Virus record (IMG/VR): IMGVR_UViG_3300046171_000054
Coordinates: 1 to 32,430 of that record
DNA: 32,430 nt
Reading direction: 5' to 3' (one strand)
From: a virus
Every line of letters begins with the position of its first letter. Position 1 is the stretch's first letter. The notes below the pieces were generated by a model. It saw nothing but the letters and a program-made list of their open reading frames with translations. It was not told the origin of the DNA and ran no database searches. Positions 27,006-32,430 of the stretch are shown here, piece by piece. The position numbers and the translations under genes are program-made.

Positions 27006-28784
27006 ATGACAATTAACTTATCTGATAACTCGCCTCGCATATCATACTCTGTGGCTGAAAGCACAACGCAGACTTCTTTTGCTGTGCCGTTTGAGTTCTT
27101 TGATGATGATGATCTTAATGTTTACGTTGACGGTACGTTAAAGACATTAACTACTGACTACACTACAACTGGTGGTGATGGGTCTACTGGAACGGTTAGT
27201 ATATCAGTGACAGGTGCATCTGGCGGTTCTACTGTAGTTATTACACGCGACATTGATATTGAGCGTACTACTGACTTTCCAACCTCTGGCCCTTTTCAGA
27301 TCGCAGCCCTTAATACTGAGCTTGATCGCATTACCGCTATTGCTGCTGACCTTGATGATCGGGCTGCTCGTGCTCTCCAGCTTACAGATTATGATGCGTC
27401 TGCTAACCTAACTCTACCTGACTTAGATACTCGTAAAGGTAAGACACTTGCATTTAATTTAACAACTGGTGCTGTTGAAGCTGGCCCATCTACTGCTGAT
27501 GTTCAATCTGTGTCTGACACTGCTGCTGATATTGCATTGCTTGCAGACATCGAAGATGGAACGCTTGCGACAAATGCAATTACCAACGTAAATACAATTC
27601 GCACTGATGTAACCACTGTGTCTGGCATATCAGCAAATGTTACTACTGTTGCTGCTAATGATACCAACGTTACTACAGTCGCGACTGATCTAAGCGGGTC
27701 AGATACAATTGGTACCGTTGCTGGCTCTATTTTAAATGTAAATACTGTCAGTGGTTCGATTGCAGATGTTACAACTGTTGCGTCTAATTTGTCTGGAACA
27801 GATACAATTGGGACGGTGGCAACAAACATTGCAAACGTAAATACTGTTGGTGGCATATCTGCAAACGTAACGACTGTTGCTGGCATATCGGCAAATATTA
27901 CAACTCTTGCTGGACTAACATCTGACATTACAGCGGTGGCAAATGTTGACACTGAGCTTGCTGCGGTAAGCGCAAAGATTACAGAGGTTCAAACTGTTGC
28001 GGATGACCTTAACGAAAGCATTTCTGAGATTGAGACTGTTGCCAACGACTTAACATCTGGCAGCTTTATTGCTGGAACTGAGTATGACTTTGGATCAATT
28101 ACTACAGCGACAACAGGTACATCAGGATCGCCTGACGGATTCATTGTTACTGTTTATAACAACCTTAGTGACATCACGGCTCTTGCTGGTCAGGTTTCTA
28201 ACATCTCAACTCTTGGGTCTATATCGGCAAACATTACGACTGTGGCTGGTATCTCAAGCAATGTGACAACAGTGGCGGGTATAAGTGCCAATGTCACAAG
28301 CGTTGCAGGTGTCAGTGGCAGTATTCCAACTGTGGCAGGTGTAGCAAGTGATGTGTCAACTGTGGCGGGGATTAGTTCTGCGGTTTCAACTGTTGCTTCA
28401 AATGTATCAGGAATAAATAACTTTTCTGAACGTTATCGGATTGGAACAACTGAGCCATCAACAAGCCTTGATACTGGCGATTTGTTTTACAATACCTCTA
28501 CAACAACTCTCAAGGTTTATAATGGGTCTGCTTGGGAAGCAGGTGTGACTGCTGGGTCAGGCTTCCTTTCTCAGTCAAGTAACTTGTCTGACTTGCAGAG
28601 TGCGGCAACAGCTCGAACAAACTTAGGTTTGGGAACTGCGGCAACATCTGACACTGGAGACTTTGCGGCGACTTCACACACTCACACATTGTCTGACATC
28701 ACAGATAGTGGAACCATGGCATCTCAGAATGCTAACAACGTAAACATAACTGGCGGCATCATTGATGGCGGCTCAATCGTGTAA
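27006..28784 (+). CDS. Tail fibre with T7-type N-terminal anchor
   Basis: Encodes 592 residues. The N terminus ISYSVAESTTQTSFAVPFEF then FDDDDLNVYVDGTLKTLTTD is the T7 tail-fibre N-terminal domain that attaches to the nozzle; RDIDIERTTDFPTSGPFQIA then ALNTELDRI follow. The middle (about 165-475) is a series of ten-residue units of the type NVTTVAGISA, a fibrous shaft. The C terminus has NLSDLQSAATARTNLGLGTA and SHTHTLSDITD, a common fibre ending. AAGG stands eight bases before ATG 27006. No receptor domain is visible here, so binding is likely carried by the following two proteins. Confidence 0.9.
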   Translation: MTINLSDNSPRISYSVAESTTQTSFAVPFEFFDDDDLNVYVDGTLKTLTTDYTTTGGDGSTGTVSISVTGASGGSTVVITRDIDIERTTDFPTSGPFQIAALNTELDRITAIAADLDDRAARALQLTDYDASANLTLPDLDTRKGKTLAFNLTTGAVEAGPSTADVQSVSDTAADIALLADIEDGTLATNAITNVNTIRTDVTTVSGISANVTTVAANDTNVTTVATDLSGSDTIGTVAGSILNVNTVSGSIADVTTVASNLSGTDTIGTVATNIANVNTVGGISANVTTVAGISANITTLAGLTSDITAVANVDTELAAVSAKITEVQTVADDLNESISEIETVANDLTSGSFIAGTEYDFGSITTATTGTSGSPDGFIVTVYNNLSDITALAGQVSNISTLGSISANITTVAGISSNVTTVAGISANVTSVAGVSGSIPTVAGVASDVSTVAGISSAVSTVASNVSGINNFSERYRIGTTEPSTSLDTGDLFYNTSTTTLKVYNGSAWEAGVTAGSGFLSQSSNLSDLQSAATARTNLGLGTAATSDTGDFAATSHTHTLSDITDSGTMASQNANNVNITGGIIDGGSIV

Positions 28785-28794
28785 GGACTGAAAT

Positions 28795-29346
28795 ATGGCA
28801 ACATCTATTAGATTACGCGGCGGTACAACATCACAGCATTCAACATTCACTGGTGCTGCCAAAGAGGTTACTGTCGATACTGACAAGAATACAATCGTGG
28901 TTCACGATGGGGCAACGGCTGGCGGTATTCCACTGGCAAAAGCAAGCGAAGTGTTTGGTGGCACATACACAGGCGATGTAGACATCACTGGCGAGTTGAT
29001 CGTCGACAGCTACAACGAAACCTACGCAGCGGTTACATCATCCTCTAACGCCACTACAGTGGACTGTGAGGCAGGTAACGCATTCAGCCACACACTGACA
29101 GAGAACACCACGTTCACGTTCTCTAACCCACCTGCCAGTGGCACTGCGTATAGCTTCAGCATTGAGATCATTCAGGATGCCTCTGCGTCTGGGTTCACAG
29201 TCACTTGGCCTACGTCTGTTGATTGGCCAGCAGCAACTGCACCCACACTGACAGCGACAGCATCTGCAAAGGATGTCTTTGTGTTCACTACTCGTGACGG
29301 TGGCACTAACTGGTATGGCTTCACGGCAGGTCTGGCATTAGCATAA
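28795..29346 (+). CDS. Tail fibre accessory / receptor-binding protein with Mtd-like N terminus
   Basis: Encodes 183 residues. The N terminus IRLRGGTTSQHSTFTGAAKE then VTVDTDKNTIVVHDGATAGG has the pattern of the short N-terminal domain of the major tropism determinant family and of other fibre proteins (RLR.GT...GE...DT....VHDG). A Thr/Ser/Ala-rich beta-stranded body follows, ending TTRDGGTNWYGFTAGLALA. AAGGA stands before ATG 28795. There is no reverse transcriptase or template repeat nearby, so it is not a diversity-generating element. Base composition looks more G+C rich than in its neighbours, as expected of exchangeable fibre modules. Confidence 0.65.
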   Translation: MATSIRLRGGTTSQHSTFTGAAKEVTVDTDKNTIVVHDGATAGGIPLAKASEVFGGTYTGDVDITGELIVDSYNETYAAVTSSSNATTVDCEAGNAFSHTLTENTTFTFSNPPASGTAYSFSIEIIQDASASGFTVTWPTSVDWPAATAPTLTATASAKDVFVFTTRDGGTNWYGFTAGLALA

Positions 29347-29358
29347 GGGTTTCATAAC

Positions 29359-31131
29359 ATGGCAACTAAAAAGAAACTCTTACAAGCTGCTGCAGGTAGT
29401 GCAGGTGGTGAAGCCCTGAACGTAGAAGATGTGTTCAGCACTTATTTGTATACTGGTAACGACACAGCTACGGCAATAGACAATGGGGTTGACTTAGCTG
29501 GCGAAGGTGGTTTGGTTTGGGTAAAAGCTAGGTCAACTGCTGTAGAGCATGTTTTATATGACACAGAACGTGGGGCTTTAAAGTTATTGCAATCTAATTC
29601 CACTGCCGCTGAACTTACTCAGTCAACTGGTCTATCTTCTTTTAATTCCAATGGTTTTACAGTAGGAACAAATGGTAATATTAACGGTTCCCCCCATACC
29701 TACGCCTCTTGGACATTCCGCAAAGCCCCTAAGTTCTTTGATGTGGTGAAGGTTGTCGGGGACGGAACTGGCACTAGAACAATAAACCATAATTTAAATG
29801 GAACTGTTGGTACAATTATTATCAAGAAAACAAGTTCCACAGGAGACTGGTTTGTTTCACATAGAACACAAAATAACTTTGTTGGCTGGGCTAAGTTAAA
29901 TACAACTGATGCTTTTTCTTCAACAGGCTCTCAGATCAGCAATGTGACCGATACATCATTTGATATTGGTTCTTTCTACAACGGCACTGGTGTAGAATGG
30001 ATCATTTATGTATTCGCCCACAACGATGGTGACGGTGAGTTCGGCCCTGATGGTGATGCTGATATTATCAAGTGTGGGAGTTATACTGGGAACAGCACTG
30101 TTGGACACACTATTGATTTAGGTTTTGAGGCTCAATGGGTTCTGGTAAGAAGCACAAGTAATTTAAGAAAGTGGATGTTGTACGATGCAATGCGTGGAAT
30201 GCCTGTAGATGGTAATGGGGCAGCACTGTATCCCAACAGCAACGATGATGAGGAAAATTTACAGCGAATAGGTGCTTCTAATGTTGGTTTTCAACTTACA
30301 AGCACTGATAGTATGGTTAATCTGTCGGGTGAGACTTACATCTACATAGCCATACGCAGAGGCCCAATGGCGGTGCCGACTGATGCGACTGATGTGTTTG
30401 ATGTGGAATACTCCAGTCAAAACAGTGATGGATATTATGCAAATCTTGGGGCTGTCACTGATACTTGGCTTTATAAAGACAAAAGCACATCTTCAAACTG
30501 GCTTATGCGGTCAAGGTTAACTGGTGCAAATTACTTAAACACTAACTTAACAGAAGCAGAGAGCACACAATCATCTAATGTTTTTGATTTTATGGATGGT
30601 TGGTTTTATGATGGAACCTCTAATTCATCTAAATACTCTTGGATGTGGAAACGTGCTCCCTCGTTCTGTGATGCAGTCGCATACACAGGCAACGGAACAG
30701 CAGGGCGTACTGTAAGCCATAACCTTGGCGTTGCACCTGAGATGATGTGGGTGAAGCGTAGAAACACTACTGGCGCTTGGGCTGTGTATCATAAAGGTCT
30801 AAATGGTGGCACTGATCCCGAAGATTACTATCTTACACTAACAACCAATGCTGAAACAACTGGAAGTTATTGGAATAATACCGCCCCAACAGATAGCGTT
30901 ATTACTTTTAATGGTGGAAGTATTACAAACGCATCAGGCTCTACCTACATAGCCTACCTATTCGCAAGCCTAGATGGTGTGTCTAAGGTGGGGAGCTATA
31001 CTGGATCAAGTTCTGCACAAACGATTGATTGTGGCTTTAGCAGCGGTGCTAGGTTTGTGATGATCAAGAATGTAACACAGCGCAAGAACTGGATGTTTTT
31101 GATACAGAACGGGGATAGTTTCTGGCAATGA
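29359..31131 (+). CDS. DUF7483-like receptor-binding/tail protein, 3' end broken by frameshifts
   Basis: Encodes 590 residues as it stands. Repeated modules are visible: GLVWVKARSTAVEHVLYDTE with RGAL, then RKWMLYDAMRGMPVDG, then PEMMWVKRRNTTGAWAVYHK, each followed by TYIAYLFAS- or TYIYIAIRR-type ends. This is a repeat seen in long fibre or adhesion proteins of marine phages (DUF7483). The natural end is missing: after KNWMF the frame is lost, and the module ending (FDTERGIVSGNE up to TYIFYAIA and a stop at 31259-31261) is still readable in other frames. So the stop at 31131 is not the true one. The likely role is host recognition. Confidence 0.8.
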   Translation: MATKKKLLQAAAGSAGGEALNVEDVFSTYLYTGNDTATAIDNGVDLAGEGGLVWVKARSTAVEHVLYDTERGALKLLQSNSTAAELTQSTGLSSFNSNGFTVGTNGNINGSPHTYASWTFRKAPKFFDVVKVVGDGTGTRTINHNLNGTVGTIIIKKTSSTGDWFVSHRTQNNFVGWAKLNTTDAFSSTGSQISNVTDTSFDIGSFYNGTGVEWIIYVFAHNDGDGEFGPDGDADIIKCGSYTGNSTVGHTIDLGFEAQWVLVRSTSNLRKWMLYDAMRGMPVDGNGAALYPNSNDDEENLQRIGASNVGFQLTSTDSMVNLSGETYIYIAIRRGPMAVPTDATDVFDVEYSSQNSDGYYANLGAVTDTWLYKDKSTSSNWLMRSRLTGANYLNTNLTEAESTQSSNVFDFMDGWFYDGTSNSSKYSWMWKRAPSFCDAVAYTGNGTAGRTVSHNLGVAPEMMWVKRRNTTGAWAVYHKGLNGGTDPEDYYLTLTTNAETTGSYWNNTAPTDSVITFNGGSITNASGSTYIAYLFASLDGVSKVGSYTGSSSAQTIDCGFSSGARFVMIKNVTQRKNWMFLIQNGDSFWQ

Positions 31132-31261
31132 GTCGACATTGAACTAATCATACCGCAGAGAGATGTAATGGTGATGATCTTAGACCCCTATTCAGTGGTT
31201 TATTGAAGCAAAAGTTCTTTAACAAACAGTGGCTACCTACATCTTCTACGCAATCGCATAA
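31132..31261 (+). pseudogene. Frameshifted C-terminal end of the DUF7483-like gene
   Basis: In mixed frames one reads FDTERG, IVSGNESTL, ELNHTAE, GDDLRPLFSGFIEAKVL and ATYIFYAIA then TAA (31259-31261). These correspond to the module that ends the earlier repeats (VLYDTERGAL near residue 70, TYIYIAIRR near 330). Each change of frame needs a missing single base, mostly in runs such as TTTTT, GGGG or TTGAA. The sequence restores a continuous module if about six or seven bases are added. Either sequencing error or recent mutation. Confidence 0.65.
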
Positions 31262-31289
31262 TCAAACTCATATGAAAGGGATCAATCTA

Positions 31290-31798
31290 ATGAGTGAATA
31301 CAGAAACAGAACAACAGGTAGTCGTAAAGACCTCAGGAGCAGTGGCGCAATGATCTGCCAACATGTCCCTACCTCGTGGTATGGAAAGCGCAACCCTAGA
31401 CGCACTAGACCTAGACCCAGTGCTACGCAGCCCAGCGGCTACGTAGGCGATATCAAACATCAGTGCGTGATGGTGTTGAGCAAAACGCCAACGGTGATTG
31501 GGTAGAAAAGTATGTTGCCCGTGACATGTTCCTAGACACCACAGAGGATGGCTTTACGACAACCAAGGCAGAGCATGAGGTGGCTTATCAGGCGGGTCTA
31601 GATGCAAAGACTGCCGAAGGTCATCGCACCACACGCAATAAGCTATTAGCTGACAGCGATTGGACGCAAATGAATGACAGCCCACTCAGCAATGAGGACA
31701 AGACAGCTTGGGCAACCTATCGCCAAGAGTTGCGTGATATGTCAGACTTGGCAGCGTGGCCCAACATTGCCGATGATGATTGGCCTGTAGCACCGTAA
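31290..31798 (+). pseudogene. Tail assembly chaperone-like gene, N-terminal half frameshifted
   Basis: ATG 31290 with AAAGGGA upstream opens MSEYRNRTTG. The expected continuation can be read only by changing frame: VVKTSG, WRND, NMSLPR, SATLDALDLDPVLRSPAAT, VGD, then YQTSVRDGVEQNANGDWVEK. From GTG 31463 the frame is clean for 111 residues. It holds a conserved chaperone-like end: RTTRNKLLADSDWTQMNDSP, ATYRQELRDM and WPNIADDDWP (Phage_tail_APC pattern). This domain is common next to fibre genes of podo- and siphophages and is thought to help fibre folding. A functional 31463-31798 protein alone cannot be excluded. Confidence 0.65.
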
Positions 31799-31808
31799 GA
31801 GGAATGAG

Positions 31809-32000
31809 ATGGACAAACGTACTGTTGCATCAGCGCATGAGCGCATTGACACTATTGAAAAGCAGATCGTTGCTATGAAAACTGAAATGGATATTCAGTT
31901 TCGTGATCTGTTCAACCGTGTGAAAAGACTAGAAGCTATTATGATTGGCTCATCGGCAGCTATAATTATTATGCTGCTAAGATTGAGCCTATCGGGATAA
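31809..32000 (+). CDS. Small coiled-coil protein with C-terminal membrane anchor
   Basis: Encodes 63 residues: a charged helix (VASAHERIDTIEKQIVAMKT then EMDIQFRDLFNRVKRLEAIM) followed by a membrane helix (IGSSAAIIIMLLRLSL). This plan resembles XhlA-type or Rz-like lysis accessory proteins, which pair with holins at the membrane. GAGGAA stands before ATG 31809. It begins the lysis block that continues over the window end. The lysis role is inferred from topology and neighbours. Confidence 0.65.
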   Translation: MDKRTVASAHERIDTIEKQIVAMKTEMDIQFRDLFNRVKRLEAIMIGSSAAIIIMLLRLSLSG

Positions 32001-32004
32001 TGAC

Positions 32005-32430
32005 TTGGCTATACTTGAGAGCATCATGGCTGCGAACGCCGCTTATTCGGTTATCCGTCAAGCTCTCAGTAATGGTAAAGAAACTGCGGGACTTATCGGC
32101 GCGGTTGGTAAGTTTCTTTCAGCGGAAGAAGATGTAAAGGAGGCTGTTCAACGCAAGAAGAACAGTCCACTTACTGCAATCACTGGTGGTTCTGAAGGTG
32201 ATTGGGAAGAATTTCAACACTTAGAAAATCTAAAGCAAAAGCGACAGGAGTTAGAATCCTACTGTCGTTTATATGCGCCCCCTGGCACATGGGATCGTTG
32301 GCAGCAATGGCAAGCTGAAGCTCGTAAGCAGAGGCAAGCTGCTAAGAAGGCTGCTGAGAAGGCCAGAGAGGAGCGTATGGAAGCGATAGCAACATTTGCG
32401 GGGATTGCCATGGCTGTAATTGTTCTGGCT
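32005..32430 (+). CDS. Lysis-block protein, runs off the right edge and continues at base 1
   Basis: 142 codons are present from TTG 32005 (four bases after the previous stop, GGGATAA upstream); ATG 32026 is an alternative. Sequence: AILESIMAANAAYSVIRQAL then SNGKETAGLIGAVGKFLSAE, a Lys-rich helix (EFQHLENLKQKRQELESYCR), WDRWQQWQAEARKQRQAAKK, and a hydrophobic end starting at ATFAGIAMAVIVLA. The pattern AANAAY-VI--A-SNGKE...AEED is known to me from unnamed phage proteins near lysis genes. Read on at base 1 it ends after 13 more residues. It is membrane-anchored at its C terminus, possibly with a role in assembly or lysis. Confidence 0.75.
   Translation, partial: MAILESIMAANAAYSVIRQALSNGKETAGLIGAVGKFLSAEEDVKEAVQRKKNSPLTAITGGSEGDWEEFQHLENLKQKRQELESYCRLYAPPGTWDRWQQWQAEARKQRQAAKKAAEKAREERMEAIATFAGIAMAVIVLA

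Noticed and set aside
27503-27952. 149-codon leftward frame opposite the tail fibre.
   Set aside because: It mirrors the repeated Thr/Val codons of the fibre shaft; a low-complexity shadow.
28795-29346. Diversity-generating retroelement suspected from the Mtd-like N terminus.
   Set aside because: No reverse transcriptase, no accessory gene and no template/variable repeat pair was seen in the window.
32000-32137. Alternative 45-codon frame starting at ATG 32000 (TAATG coupling).
   Set aside because: It lies wholly inside the 32005 frame, is basic and lacks structure, while the 32005 frame continues over the genome junction and ends in a membrane helix.
1-32430. tRNA genes, CRISPR arrays, insertion sequences, integrase and attachment sites.
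   Set aside because: None could be recognised by eye. A tRNA scan and an integrase profile search would settle it; a positive integrase hit would change the lifestyle reading.

Overview
The window looks like a complete genome of a tailed bacteriophage with a short, T7-type tail (podovirus architecture). It has the gene set of the uncultured marine podoviruses that carry a T7-like virion but no T7-like polymerases. Evidence for completeness: an open reading frame that runs off the right edge (from 32005) continues in frame at base 1, completes a membrane helix and stops at 40-42, where the next small gene starts on the overlapping A. The 32430 bases therefore behave as a circle or a circularly permuted linear genome. 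The host cannot be named. The three-TM holin type, common TTG/GTG starts and strong GGAGG ribosome sites fit a Gram-negative, probably marine alphaproteobacterial host; that is inference.

Layout. A control region of about 650 bases (8199-8848) without a convincing gene separates two divergent halves. Leftward (8192 down to 1252) is a dense, overlapping early/regulatory block: two helix-turn-helix proteins, a DUF932 protein, a Hjc-like nuclease, an HTH_39 protein, and a YqaJ exonuclease / ERF annealing protein / SSB-like recombination cassette, then small proteins. No DNA polymerase, primase, helicase, RNA polymerase or integrase is visible. Rightward (8849 to 32430, then 1 to 1286) are late genes: TerS, a run of tiny basic proteins, TerL, portal, scaffold, capsid, tail tubes A and B, three internal virion proteins, tail fibre genes, and a lysis block with small membrane proteins, a three-TM holin and an M15 peptidase endolysin. 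The halves converge at 1252-1286, where the two stop-proximal ends overlap.

How it would work. Transcription probably starts from host-type promoters; the clearest, with a perfect TATAAT and a 20-bp palindrome, precedes the exonuclease. A related palindrome covers the start of an HTH gene that appears to be leaderless, suggesting an autoregulated switch. Replication must rest on host enzymes plus the phage recombination proteins. The control region holds repeated TGACGC(A/T)ACGTCA palindromes, three hairpins in a row, a long base-paired element and a G-quadruplex-forming stretch, so it is the best candidate for an origin and packaging start.

One patch (about 31095-31465) is unlike the rest: the end of a receptor-binding gene and the start of the next are broken by roughly ten single-base losses although the encoded sequence is still readable across frames. 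This is either a local sequencing fault or recent decay.
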